NCBI RefSeq assembly: GCF_910592395.1
Contig: NC_088315.1
Coordinates: forward strand, 2,794,501-2,858,500
Source of the DNA: Lineus longissimus
Taxonomy: Eukaryota > Nemertea > Pilidiophora > Heteronemertea > Lineidae
Reading direction: 5' to 3'
Length of the DNA stretch: 64,000 nucleotides
The position numbers and the translations under genes are program-made. The first letter of the stretch is position 1. Each line of letters starts with the position of its first letter. A model generated the notes under the pieces. That model ran no database searches. It was not told the DNA's origin and saw only the letters and a program-made list of their open reading frames with translations. This document shows positions 28,701-43,700 of the stretch, in pieces.

Positions 28701-31700
28701 TAATGGTTATTAACAGTTTGAGGGGAAGGAGTTAGGCTCCAGAAAACTTTAACCCTCACGATATTGAACATGACAATATTGACAACATGAATGAAAGGGG
28801 TTCGTGAATGACAACATAGCCCAAGAATACTCCTATAGCGGTTGAACAGATTTTAGCAGTACCGTACTCCAATAATTCCCAAATCGAAAAGCACTGTTCC
28901 ATATTTGAAAACGTGAATTGAGATGATATCAAATGAATTACATCAACCACAAAATCCAGCTTCACTAGACATCATAACACATCTGTAGCAACTCCTTACT
29001 AGCCAACTACATACTTCATCCATGAGGGTACCACCTATCAAAATCATGAATGCTGCTATGTTCCCCCTGGTCAACGAATCTGACTTCACAAAGAACAATA
29101 GGCACAACTGCAGTACTACCAAGACAGATGACTCATCAAAGCATAACTCCTTATAAACTGACTTTACTCCCGAACAGCCCCAGAGGGTACCATTTTACAA
29201 TGGCTTCAACTTCACGACAGTTTAAGGTACAACGCGTGTTTCTGCGACAATGTCGCGTCGCTGAGTCACCCTCATCAATATCGTGCACTCATCAATACGG
29301 CTAGCGACCACGCGTCCCTTTGAGATATGATCCTGTGTCCACATGCATGCATTCTGTTAATTGAAAGTAAGCTCACCATGGTATTGTCTCGTTCATATCA
29401 AAATGGGCACAATATTTGAGATATAATCCTGTGTCCACATTCATACATTCTGTTATTTGAAAGTTAGCTCACCATAGTACCATCTTCGTCAAATCAAAAT
29501 GGATACAATATTTGAGATGATCTTGTATCAATATGTCAAAAGGAAATTGACACCAAGTGAATGATATGAAGACAAAAATGGCTTGCTGACATATGTCATG
29601 CTTGGTGTCAACAGGCCCTGGGACACTAGCACACTCAGCGATCTCCCATTCCAGCAATCCATGGCCCAACTTGCAGCAATCGACCGAAATCTCTTCTTCT
29701 TAGCATTCGACGATAGCATCTGATTCTTACACATGTAGGACCGTGATTGTCATCAAATGCTCCTCCCATTCCCACATGTTTCTTTTTGACATCTTGACAT
29801 CTTGATCCACCAGCTTGTTTGTCTTCAGCTTGGAGCCTTTGAGGATGTGGCATAACTGTTCTTCATGTCATAATGGGTACAAGCTTTGAGGAGCTTGCTA
29901 CCTCGAATTCAGCACCGAGACAGCATACTGAAGTTGTCATATATGAGTATGTGTTGGATGATTTGATGATTAGACAGCCATATCAATAGAACAAAGTGAT
30001 ATCCATTCACTTTAGATTCAGACAGTAGGTGTAAAACCAGAACAAACCAAGGAATCAATACGACGAGACAGGTTTTATCGCTTTAGATGCGACGGGGAGG
30101 CTGGGGGATAAAAGAGACGCTGACTCATGGACCCTTCTTGTGGTCCCTTAATGAAGCCCTGCCCCTAATGGATCGCATACTAGGTTTGTCCCTTATTAAG
30201 TTAACTCTATCCGCTGTTCATCCATTTATGCATCCTAGATTTAACGCAAATGAGGAGTGGAGTCAAGAGGCATGGTAAAACAGCTGATCACTTGATACCC
30301 AGATCGATCAGTTACAGCAAATGCTCATATATTTCATATCACTGTAGGTCCTATGGCTTGATTTGTGAAGGAATATTTTACAAATCAGGACATTCAACCT
30401 TCTACTTCAACCACGCTATTGTGAAGGGCAATAACATCTTCTTGACATAGTAGATTCAGATTGCACTTATAACCCCAGAAGGGTGTTATTAAGTTGTCAT
30501 ATCGAGGATTTGATAGCAATTCATCTGATGTTGAATGAATAAGAGACCAACAGCAAGGCAATCAGAGATCATGATTAATTCATTGGGGGACGAGGGCCCT
30601 TAAAGTGTCATTATTTGGTTGGAAAGGGAATAAAAATGACTTTACACGGTGTTTTGGACAAAAAAATGTCTGTCTCAAAGCACATATGAACAACAAGACA
30701 GTTTTTGTCGCATGTGATACAAATCAGACATCGATGCTGGCCACTCCAAGCTAGCTAAGTTTTCATGTACACAGATTGATAACCTGCATGGTATTATATC
30801 AACATTTTGCCACAGGATCAAACTCACTGCTACATGTATGAAGTATAATCTGTACAGTGATCTGACCCATGAAATTGATGACACCGGTTTCCAATTTACT
30901 ATCACATTATTGATAATATGATCAGGACCAAATCGAATCTGCTTGACCCGTAATTGCATCAAGATGATTCATGAATGAATGACGGCATCTGATTCCTTCA
31001 ACCGTTGCCGGTCATGGCACCTTGAGGAATCAAGGGTTAACATTTGTTACAGGACAGACTTGAGCATTTTCAAGAAACGTAGTGCCGCAGGAAACAGACA
31101 GTCGAGCATGGAGCAGAGAACTCATCTGAAATCTCTATGACTTCTTAACTTTTGACTTCCTAATCTCAACACCAAATCTTACTCACGCAAGAGGCGTTTT
31201 TCAAAATCTTCCCAGTTTGTGATTGAAGAACGTGAGTTAAGCTCTGCAGCCATAGAATTGACAGTCAATGCTGGAGATGATTTATGGCGAAATAATTCAT
31301 GGTCCGCATCACTCCAGAGTCATTTAAGCTACGGATTTGTCATCTTGGGTCGGGTTGTGAACGCAGCAGTGAACTCAAACCTTGTGCAAATGGATGGATG
31401 GGGGAGGGGTGTTTGTGTTATGTTCGTGACATGGTAGTGAGAACTGTCGTCATCTCTGTTGTCTACCATAGTAAATATTTCAAGTTGAAAGCTATGCGTC
31501 AAAATGTCAAAATGAATCACTTATCCAAGAGCCGGATCCAATGAAAAGGGACGTAAACTGTCTCCCACACTTCCAAAACAATCTTCTGCATGTTTTTTCT
31601 TTCACCACACAATCAAACTCTCACAGTCACTCCAACAGACATTAGCCTTCGCCAAGGAAGCAACCAAACAACGTAGTCGATACCAAATGCCTCAGAATGG

Positions 31701-34700
31701 CATGTTAGGCCACTTAGCATCCCAATGAAACGGCACTTGGCCACTAGTTCCAATAATAAACCTGATATTTATCGGAAAAGTAACGATACTCAAGAAGAAC
31801 AAACCGATAAAGGAGACAGTAGGGGATTTTACAGATTTTATTTTCAAAGAAGATACCAGCAGATTTTAAATCCCGGTACTTTCTTCAATTTAAATTTGAT
31901 AGTGTACAAAGCACGAATGAAAAGGAGAGGCATTCAAAAACCCAAAAGGCATACTTTTTTTTTGGGGTGACAGTTTGAAACTTAAAACTGGCTCAAAGTA
32001 GTGGCCTCCTCCTTCATAGTTTATCAAATCTTGCTTTATGGGGATAAAATATAGTAAAATACTGTCAAACTCATCAACCGCCCATTTCTTTGATTTTCTC
32101 TTCTATTCAACCAATGAGCCTCTTCTCTTTGATAAGAGACCCCCATGGGGACCCCATTCCAGTAATGAACTCCGCAGCCCCGAACGGAGATCCGAACGGA
32201 GATCGATAACCCAAGATCTGACAACAACAACCCAATCAATCGCCATGACTCAAAAATTGCGCTGCTTTATAGAGTCAGTACAGTCTGGATAAAAAATAAA
32301 CGACTGCCAGTTTTCCTCGCAGGCATTGGTGTATTTCAGACTCTACAAGTGGACTGCTGAGGACTGAAATGCCTGGAATTGCCAAATAAGAATATAACAT
32401 TTAGGGAATTGTAGACCAGGTAACCCGAGCAATCATTTTATTACTGCGACTTTGTAGGCAACCCAGAACTATTCAATGAAATACACGCAACTGTTGCATT
32501 CATTAGATTCTCACAGTATATGTTTAAAAACTGTGTTCTTTTATCTATGAATCAGACAGTACCAATGTTTTTTTCCGAGCAGGAGATTTATTCTCGAAAG
32601 TCACTGATATCGAACCCAAAGGGAATTTAAGACAACCCATTAAGATTCTTAGAAAATGAAATGTTTCATGGTTTTATCTTGAAGGGTTTACTTTTATAAG
32701 CAGTCCATTTGTCATAAAGACCCAGGGGAGGAGGTGTAGAAAGGTGTACCAGTGAGTGCAGACTGGCCAGAGGGGTGAGAGATTGAATATTCCTATTAGG
32801 GACTTTCACTAGTGTGTAGACTTAGTCTGGTTACTCTAAGCTTATTTGAACCCAGTAAAGCCAGCTCTGTTAACGATACTTGGCTCCATCCCCTCCCCAT
32901 TTTCATGAAATCCCCGAGACACGATACAAGCCCCAAAGGCTGACAATGCCATTGTCGATGACCCACTATATCATACTTCTGCCAATATCTCAATGGCTAT
33001 ATAAACAAGTCTTTAATCAATGGAGCAGTGAGAGTGGAACTGGAGCCAGAACAAAGACCACCTGACGGTAATCAGCATTATTGATGACCCCGAGTTTACT
33101 TGAAATAAGATTTGGGTTGTTCCAACAATAACCTGTGCTGCCCTCTGTCCATCTTTGTTGCAACTACACGTCCCATCGCAGACAAATAAATCAATTTTCA
33201 CAACAGGATTCTGTGAAGAAGACAGAAATACATTAAGATTCCACCTGCCGCTGAATTTGTCGCATGTTTGTTTTTCAGGGGAAACATATTCATGACATCT
33301 GCCATTGGAACATGTTTTTAACACAAAAGTAATGATGAAACTTTCATCTCGGAGTGATCCATTCAATTCAGACCGTGACAGATATGTGATGGAAAGAGTT
33401 TTAAAGATAGTAGCATCAGCAAATGAATGATAACATTGACTTAAAACAAAGCCCCCCCCCCCAAAAAAAAAACAGTGCAGCAACTTGCGACAAAAGTCTC
33501 TCCTTTATGAGGGCCATCACAAGCAACTGCAACAAGAATCAGACTCGACATCTTCCAAGAGAATATCACCATAGCAACATTAAAACAAATGACCTTCATA
33601 AGGTGCCACTGAACCTATAGTTCCTCCTCTCCTTGGCACCTTCGATTCACCAAGGGAATGATAAGGCAATCATATATTTTTCATCAAATTATCCCAATTT
33701 TCCTGGAAACCGTCTAGAGACACTGTTGAGAATTGGACTAAATGAACACCGTGCCTCGCTGTGCAATGGAGACCCACTGCTGTTTTGAATGTTTAGAGAC
33801 TTCGGAAAGCAGTATTTAGAACGTCGCTTTCCAAGGCCTCATCGTTCTCCCTCTCATAACATTTCCTCCAATGTTAAGAGGGAATAAGAGGGGGGGATAC
33901 GGGTTCGCATTGACTGCTGCATGATTAGAAGTGCCTGCCTCGCTAATCAGGTGAGTACGGTGAAGCTGTTCCCAACGTACAAGAATTCAATCAGAATGCT
34001 TCACCTCATATTCGGTTACATTCAATAAATCTGAAATCACACCGAGGTATATCGCCCTCCGTAATTCAAGCCACGTCTGCGTCACCACGTTCTCATCCAC
34101 TTACATCCTGGCATCGCTGGAAGGCCGATCAAGCCAAATGTCAGGGATTGATGACTCCGTGATGAATAGTCAACAGGTTGGAGGCTGACATGTGATGCAG
34201 CCTCAAGGGGGTGCAGTTCAGATCATGTAGGGAGTTTGGACGACTATCTCTTTACAGGTTGAAGGGGATGCCGAGCAGTTCATCTCTTGAGTCTGAACTA
34301 CAAACTCTTCAGAGCAGACAGTGTCATCTAGTACTTGCACTTGTCTGAACACAACACCGTTTGATTGCCAGACTGAAGCAACTATAGGTTTGCTTTCACC
34401 TTGCACCTATCCCACTACAAATTTAGATTGTGGACGTCACACTTAAGTTCAGTGTCGGAGTCTTGATTTATACGATAAAGGGTGCTGGATCATTTTGTTT
34501 GAGGATATCAATATCATCTCATTCCTGTTGCTTTTATCAGAAACTTGTTTGTCTCTTGGCTGGTTGATTGAAATCAAACAAGCTGTATCCCCCCCCCCCC
34601 TCCTTTATCAGTGACTTACTACCCCAGAGTGCCTCTGCCGAGACTACCGAATCTCCTGGCCACCTTCAGCAAAACATTATGGAAAGATGACTCAAAATAT

Positions 34701-37700
34701 TGGCGACAATAACATGAACTCACAAAGCCAATATTCAAAGCAGGTACCTATTTGCATAAACTGTCAATCTAAAAGCCAATCTATGTTCATATTTTACAGA
34801 AAAACCTGACTCGGTTCCTTGCCGAGGTGATATTGGCTCGAAATGTCATTTGTTTTGATCACGTTTATGACGGATACGAGTTCCAAGGTTATAGGGTACA
34901 GACTGTCTCGAAATCTGTGGCTCAGACATGGTTACTTTCAAGTATCATTTCCTCACATGATGCACATACTTTGAGGGCTGAAGTAGAAGGCCTGGACAGA
35001 TCCTTGTACCCTCTGACATTTACAGACTTTTTGATTGATCCATGTCCTTGCTAATCTGAATATCTTAGACTTCTCTCGAACAACTTTCTAGCCAATGGAG
35101 TTCGAGACCTTGATATAATCTTAAGCTCTCGGCAAATGAGAAAATGTTCACCAATATAATATGACTTAGGGGATGCACAACAACATCCACTTATCAATGT
35201 TTTCCTTTGCCTTGTGTCACTTACTTTTATGGCCGCAGCCAATCAAATTCCATCACACACTAGAAAAATACACAATAACACTTCAGTCACATCGTATAAT
35301 TCATCACTACAAAAACACCAAACTTATTAGCAAGGCAGACTAAATAAAAGCTGCACGCTTTAAGTAAAATGATCGTCAACGTTGCCAATTTTGCCGACAG
35401 CAATACAACAGCTCAGCTAGCTTCACCGAAAAAACCTGTCGTCATGGTTAAAAAGCTAATTAATCTAGAGTCTGACATCGGAAAATTAATGTCAAGCGCT
35501 GCACTGACAGGGGATGAAGGAGCATGTTCAATTGATATACAAGTACGAAATGTACTTGGAGCCAAGTCGATTTTCTCCCAGGATTTCGCTTAGTTTATTG
35601 ATAGGATTGCACTCGCTACTTGGCCAGGTTTTTCTCGCCGGAATTCAAGAGAAATTACATGACAGCTCTCTCAGACACTGCATGTTCTCCATCCGTGAAA
35701 TTCCGCGTCGTTTTTTTGCGATTGACTTTCTGCCATGTTAAGCACGACTTCGGACTAGCAGTGCTTGCTCATTGATCGACTGGGAGAGCGAAGACGAGAG
35801 TCCAGAAGGTACATCCATGCTGTCCTCAAAATTCTATTTGGAAGTAATAATACACACTGTAATATGCATGACTCTTGCTTATATGCTACTAAAATGACAT
35901 GCTGCTCTCTTGCCTATAAACTCCAGTTTCTCAAGAGAGTTTATTTTCAGAATGATACAAATGCCCTTTGTGGAGGGCAAATGTTGACTATTGCCATGAC
36001 TGCCAATCCAACAACACACATCACTGAACTGATAACAAGACCTCCGCTTCAAAACGGGCTATATGTTAAAAGGCCATTTATCATGTGTGAAAGGTTTCAT
36101 CAAGCTTTTCATGCCAAATCAAATTAACTTGCATGTATTTCTCTTTAATAGATGCCATTACGTTGATCCCGGGAGCCAGAATGGCCTTTAAATCATCCTG
36201 ATTGAAGTTACCTCGAATCAAGAAATCAACATGGAGGTAGAAGCAGACCAAGATTGGTATAGCGACGGAAGCATAAACCCTTCGAACCCGGGAAGCGTTG
36301 GATCATTCTGGCGTGGCCTTCCAGCCATATCTAATCAACTTTAATTCCAACAATGATGCCGTTAACGTGTTTTGTAATTGGAGAAGTCAGTGCTGCCACC
36401 TGTCTCCAAATAAAGGAACAAATCAGGCTAAAAGATGAATACCAATTGTATTCTAAAGCATATCATGACTTTATTGAATATATATTCGTTGCCATTGATG
36501 GGGTTAATTTCGCCCAACATAAGATAGAAAGCAGCTGAAATCTAACGGGAACGAGATCATCAACAAGCCAGGAAACTACGACTAAACAACGCCAACGAGA
36601 AAATGATCAAAAGAAGAGAGTGGTCTGAGTCGTGCTCGGAAACCTCCGGGGTTTCATTAGCGACGTAGGAATAAGATGGATAGGGTAGCAACAGTGCCTG
36701 GTTGTGGTCTTGAATGGCAAGGATTGGCGTCGAGAAAGAATGAGTGAAAGCCAACAATTGGACCTCCCGATTTTATCAATGCATTTCCCCTAAGCGAAAC
36801 GTAGTATGTGCAAAGGAGCGCAAATTTGAAGGAAACATAGATTGTTCTTGGAGCATATGTGCAACCTACACGCCTACATTCACATAAAACATGCTAGTCT
36901 ATGGATGACAATTGTAATTGGGATTGTAAAAGCCTGAAAAAGAATCATGGCAGATAAAGAGGGAATAGTTCCATTCCTAAATGCGATATGGGCTACATCT
37001 GAAATTGAGTTGATGTGTACATGTACTGCACAACAAGGAATAAACAAAAAACAGAAAAAAGGAGAAAAGAAGTAAAATACCACACTATAGTTTGTATGAA
37101 AGAGATAGTAAAACATGCCGCCAAAACATAGCTGTTCTTTATTCTAAAGAATTGAAAAATTACTAACACATAAATTGCAAAATTTGGAAAACGGTGAGAG
37201 ATGCATAGTAAAATTTACTTCTGAAGGATTCAGAGGAAGGAGTAAAATTGTGTTCGATAAATTGGCTAATTCGTCTGTCAGGATCTATGATTGTTAAGAC
37301 AGACGTCATGCACAAGGACCGTTATGGGGAAGGATTCTTCTAACATATGGGCTAATCTAGCTTAAAGTGCCTTTGCAAGCTCTATCTAGCTTGACTCTGG
37401 TGCACTCTACGTGTTCTACAGTGACACCAAGAGAATATTTTTACTATCATTCTTGGCCCTTTTAAAAAGTGTCGGTGGTGAATTTCACATCCTGACTGAA
37501 CTTTCGTGCAGACTTGCTTCTGAAATGCAACGCCACCCGAACTGCAGAAGATCTGAAACATGCTTCAGACATGAATCTAGAATCATGTAATGCGAAAATG
37601 TTAATGTTTCTTTTGACAACCTCTGTAAACATGATTTTTAAGGGCGTTTACTCCCATAGTTGTACCAGCAGAATAGTCTTGCTCAGGTGTGACCAAGAAA

Positions 37701-40700
37701 ATAGAGTCGCCCCCAGGGTATCAGGTAATTGGTCGTTAAGATCTAATTATCGGGCCCAGTAAACAATCTAGCTTTGACACACCAGAACAGCCCCAATCAA
37801 CTCAGGTTAATACTTTTCTCCCAAATCCCCTTACCAGTGATGAGTCCAAGGGTTAGCTTAAGGAAGCTTTACACACTTTACAGTCAATGCACCAGAGTTC
37901 ACTTGCAGACAGTTAAAGCAGATTGAAATGTCCATGCCCAAACCAAAGCGTGCACATCCAAGACGGGAGTACTAGGCTTACCTCGCTTAGCCAGTCGGAG
38001 AGAGTGTACAATCCAGCTAGAAACTAAGAGATAAATGGACGGTTAATGCCATGCTCAGACTGAAGGCTGAAATAAGCTGGAAAAGTCGTCTTTTGCAGAA
38101 ATGTGATATAAATGACAAATTTAACACTTTGAGTTTGAGATTCCTCCTGTGAATACCAATACAACAACAGACAGCAGATATTTTGATTTTTTTAATCTTA
38201 AAGGGTTAAGGTTTACTATAATCGGACATCAACAAAACAAATTTGACCAACGTGTACAAACAGGGCCTAGAAGTCGATCGGCCTAAACAACGCAAGACAC
38301 TAATCAGCTTGGTCAAACAGTCAAGACGCTTAGCCTGAACTTTGCCCACATATTTAAGTTCAAACTGCTAAGCAGGAACATGACATAGTTGATTTAGAGT
38401 ATAGTGTCCTGTAATGGCCCTTTTATAGCATGGCAGCTAGCCAAAACAGTCACCTTTAGATAAAGGGGCCTATGAATTCAAAATGTTGGTATTGCATCTG
38501 AACTCTCATGTGTAGATCTTGACACTTACACAGTGCACAGTGCACTGACACTTGCACAGTGTATCACACACAGAGAACACAAAACCTTTTTCAACCTCTT
38601 CCATACAACCGGGAAAAAAACTAGCATTGCCTGCATGAATGTTACTCACATTCTATAGTAATCCATTGAAATGAAATACGAACACCACTTCTTAAGATTT
38701 ATTCCCTATTTTCATGTTGTGGCATATCCTCCAGTTGCTCTTCACGACGGAGCGTTTAAAAGATTCAAACTAAATGAAACAGAGAAATTACCAAAAATAT
38801 CAAGGCAGAGGCCAAACCATGCAAAAAGATTGTTTGGTTCAGAAGAAACACAAACGTTTTTGTTGATTTTTTCAATGTTATTTTACTTCACTTGTTGGTG
38901 AAATCTAGTCAACCATTATTTTGATGAAAATTTTGACAGCTCATGCTTCCTGCAGGGTTATCTGCGTCATAGCCCCATCAAGTTTGTTGACCTAAAACCT
39001 TGAGGCAAACTTTTAAACTGCCATGGCCTCCTCCAGCACACCATTACATAATCGCCACATTCAGGACATAACAAAGTGATTGGACAGTAACGAACAAGAA
39101 AATACATCACTTGCGCTAATAAAGGTGGCACCACTGATACAAGACAATAGCCCGGACTCTAAAAACACTTCATCCTTTTTCAAAGCAATTCGCTGCATTT
39201 TTTTTCATTTTGTAACAGGTTATTTTTATCGGCTTTGATGAAAGAATGTTTGAGGTATGCAAGAAATGGCGAACTTAATGTTGTCTTCGATCATGACATA
39301 AGATAACCTGGTTTTGCACTTTTGAACTTGAGGCATGGGAAGATTTTCATGGATTTCACAGGTCCAAATAGCAAGAAGAGGAATGCCTTCATGGAATGGG
39401 TGAAGCAGGAACGTGGAATGATATTGAAGTGCTTCAAGCTCTGTTGGATGGCAAACATTGCCGACTCAATGTGGAGGCATTTGTTTACAAAACCCACCAC
39501 AGTTATGACAGTTAAACACAATCAATGTTATTGGGGGGTCGTGTCTATATGGCCAGTCTGTATTCTATAATGGATGAACAGATACAAAATACTGTTACAA
39601 GTTAAGGTTGGCATGACTGTCTCATTGGTGACTGTAGAAATTCGTTCTTACCCTGATTAAGACAAAGTCAATGTGTTTACATCAGCCCAATACAAGCCAC
39701 CAAACGGCTCATCAGGCCAGCGCTTAACCCTGTTTTGGTAACTTTAAATGTACTTACAGACAAGAATCGACAAGTTGCGAGCTTTTGTTATGGGTATCCG
39801 ATTCATCTAGCTGTGGGGGGCGCCACTGAAACGAATCATCCGCTGATCCAGCGCTTGTTAAGCTTGCAGTCTCACTGCCCAGTTTACACTGAAATTGAAG
39901 AGAACATAATCCAAATCAAAAATACCTCTTTGTTTTCCTCAATGAAATGTTTATTTTCTTTTATTTTCATTAATTTGGCCAACCCCCTTGCCAAGTTCCC
40001 TTAGCGAGACGTTCCCCTATTTCTCACAGGGATGAAGGATTGGTTTTAGCTGTGCTGTGATGGGGATTCAAACCCACAACATCAATATATATCAAGTCCA
40101 GATAATCTAAACAGCACCATTGAACCACTTTAGAAAAGGGTACACTCAACTGATACTGATAGCGATATCACAAGAAATGTGTTAGTTCACTCTCCAACTT
40201 GAGAGCCATCTTCTTATGTCCTAATTTCGTTTTCATGTGTGAAAGTACATCGAAGTTGATAGTCAGCGGTTTCAGAGGGATTTCGCTTACCTCCAACCAC
40301 ACTAACATTTCGTAAGGCTTTGTGAATTTCGAACTGTCACTTTATAAATACTCACCTTTTCAAGTTGGTTGGCGACAGACTCGCGCTCTGCTTCTATCTC
40401 CCGAGAGAGTTGTTCAAATTGGGCTTCCTAAAACGACAAAATATATCAGACATTTATTAATAACTGGATAATGAAATTGTGGAAATGTTGAATGCCATAA
40501 GAGCAATGTCAGGAGATATTTAGCAAAGAAGCACATGGATGAGTGGAAAGTGGTCTGGGATTTGGTGGAATAACTCGGGCACTCTTGCCAACATCTTGAC
40601 ACATCTTGGCTCCGAGGTTGTCATACGACATGACTGTCTGTTGTGGGGACTGGACTTATGGGGCAAGATGTCCTGTCAAAGACTTCCTGACTTCCATGAT

Positions 40701-43700
40701 TTTGATCCAACTTTACCTCTGAGTGCCAAAGGTTATGCGATATCAAAGCCGATGTATCAAGATGGCCAAACAGGCAAAGGCAAATGCAGCTTATAGCCAA
40801 AAACGTATGACTAAAAATGATCATGTGACAGCATTAGACATTGCATTGATATGCATTCCAGGTGTCACTATCAATCTCGGTTTTATCTATCACAAAGTCG
40901 CATCACTAGGGGCTCCTCATGGGCAATAAGGCGATCGGGCTAATGTGACGAATCCTGATTGGCTTTCTAGCCATTGAGGCATACCCATCCCTCGTTTATA
41001 CTGATGTTCTGACATGCTTCTGTGGTCTAAGATATCAAGACTCCTCACAATACTAGGAATTAGCATGATATCAGTATAGTCAAGGCTTTTTAGAAATCAA
41101 CAAGCACACACGGCTCAGATGACTTCCCATCAAATTTTTTCACCACTACTGGCACTAGATCTACACCACGTAGCCTAACGACACAATACCAGCTTCAGGA
41201 CCTTGCTGAATATTACTGTCCCTCACTTCAAAGGTACTGGGGACACACTGGAAATTCTGTAGCACCACCAATACCAGTATTGCGACCTGTTGGCCATGCA
41301 CAGAACCAAATAACAGAGATGACCAGCAGCAGCAAAAACGGCATTGCTGGCTTCGAATCAATCACCTTACACATAATGCACTTGCCTTTTGATGTAAAAC
41401 AAGTGTCCCGGCCGCATCTTGGTAATGCGGCTTTGTTTCCCGTGGGTTTTGTAATCCACTCTAAGGTGGAGCGTAATGCAATAAATGCCACTAAGAAACA
41501 CAATTCATTTATGATTTATTGGATTGTGAACGCGAGACTGTTGTTTCCTCTGGTGAATGTACCCAGAGGGCAGTGCAACGGTGAAATGAGCAGCGAGAAA
41601 ATGGAATCAAACATGGTTGTTTTTGGGATGTAGCACAAGGTGTATTGTTTGCATCACTGATGCGCTGGTGGAGTCTGCATCGTTCCAGTGTTGCTTTGAC
41701 TTCTGACGCATCTGAGAGCCTTGACATTGATTACGACGATAACTTGATTATCCGAGACTTTGAAGGGAAAATCATGAAGGAGAAATTGATCGAAGGAAAG
41801 TGCAGCACAGAGTCACTGGCGTGAGCTCCATTTACAACATGCATGGGTTTTCGTCAACACTCTTAAGCGCAGCAAGACAAGCAATTTAAGTCAGTACCCG
41901 CCACGGAGCCACGGCAACGTGCATGAAAAGTGACTGAAATATCCTATGTAACATTGCCAAGTTCGATCCTTTACAGGTCAGAGGGACTTTAAATCGCTTG
42001 TTTAGTGCTGTGTTTATTTTCCTTTAACGGGCAGGTCTAATGAATATTTCAGATAGAATTACTCTCGAACAGTCTTTTATCATCTATCAACGGGAAGAAA
42101 TAATCTTTTGGGCGAAATTTCCATTGGTTTGACTAGGAATTATGAGAGAAGACCTCATAAAACTATCATACAATGGTTCAAGGATGTTGGCTTGTACTGG
42201 CACTAAAGTCCAAACTATCAAATGTTGCAATAGATCAGAACTTTTCTCTTTCAATTTGCATTCAATGCCAAGTGTAATTTTGATATCACTGCTACTACCA
42301 TAGCAGTAGTCCACATTCTATCTGTTCACACACAATTTCGTATCAGAAATGATAATGGGATATAAGATACATAAATGATACATTGAATTGTTTATCTAAT
42401 GCCAACCTAGTTGACCCTTCGGCACTATCCAAATAGAAACAATATACACAATGTTCAAAAGCATAATTCACTCCATATCAAATCATTAACTGATAAAATG
42501 AAAATATTGCCCTACAATATTTTTGACCCAATTAAATTGTCCTTTAATAGTCGTGTATGTATCTAATCAAAATAGGGTCAACAAGCCCATTGATGTTTCA
42601 TAAACAATCTAGCACATTCAACTGTTTAAACTTTATTTCAAATTTAACCCTTCCAATTTCTGAGGTGAATGAGTCAGCGCCAAAAAGTATGACAGCTAGC
42701 CCGAAAATCTATATCATTGTACACAAAATGTACAGCAGATTAAATCGTACACAGGACTCAAACTCTCAAAGCTTTGGGGGTCAAGATGGGTCAATTGTGG
42801 AACTTCAAGTGCATATTTTAAGATCTATTGTCATGACTCAATAAGGTGTGCATCACTGGTCCCACAAGACACACGGACAGAACAAGCGCAGATGTCAATG
42901 CTTAAAAACATTTGAGAGGCATGCAAGCATCGATAAATTCCAGCCACTAGGGCATAGATCATAGTAGAGCCATATCGATTTTTATAGATTTGGGAACAGA
43001 GATTGAATTTTCAAGCAGTATCAGACTGGGCTAGAAGTGGAAAACATGATATTAATAGGGTCAGTGGGGGAACAAATGCATCTCGACACACAAGTCCCGA
43101 GACAACACAAACCCTTGAATGTGCTCTATTACTGCCTGGTTGGAACTATTGGTAAGATGAAGCCTTTTTAAAAGTTTCATTTATATGTTGATAGTCTGAT
43201 ATCAAAGGTGACCTTCTGACTTGACATTTTTACTCCGATCTATCAGTAAATCTAAGATGAGCTTCGAGACTATTTTAAAACTATACATTGTAAGACTCTA
43301 AATGCTCCCCATGAGTATCTTCTTGAGGTCTCTGTTTTATTTCATAATGTATTAATTTTATAGTGGGTCTTTGTTTTATAGACTTAAGAGTAGTTTTATT
43401 GGCAACCAGCCCCCAGCAGGTTAAAATAATTGTGGTTTACTGAGCATGTTGGTGAGATATGGATGTGAATCATGTAGCAATGATAAATGGGCCATGATGA
43501 GATTATACAGGTGAGCTGAGAACAGGTGTATCAGATATTACAATCTGGCGTGGATAAGTGGACTGTGGCTGGTGGTCAGGTATTAAGAAGAATCACTCAG
43601 AATAGAAAGCATTTATGCTAGCATCAATGCGTACCTTGTACAACCCCTCCTATAGGGTGAGACAATTACGACAAAACCTCAAAATCATGTAAAGCTATGA

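Larger units (their letters stand above)
21209..40355 (-). other. 19-kb intron region of the catenin gene
   Basis: Repeats at 24.2, 25.0, 27.0 and 29.3 kb and a SINE head at 40.1 kb. By phase, either a missing catenin exon or the promoter of the 21.2-kb exon should lie here. Weak coding-like stretches at 31187-31253 and 36081-36302 are given under findings. Confidence 0.5.

Noticed and set aside
33013-33483. 156-codon minus frame with Cys-rich words ([12 protein letters not shown])
   Set aside because: It spans a C-run and A-run low-complexity tract, has no recognised domain, and its possible splice sites do not give a coherent exon. Worth a BLASTX search but not an annotation.
40064-40127. 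Functional tRNA gene
   Set aside because: A- and B-box-like words are present but acceptor and anticodon stems do not pair, so I call it SINE-like.
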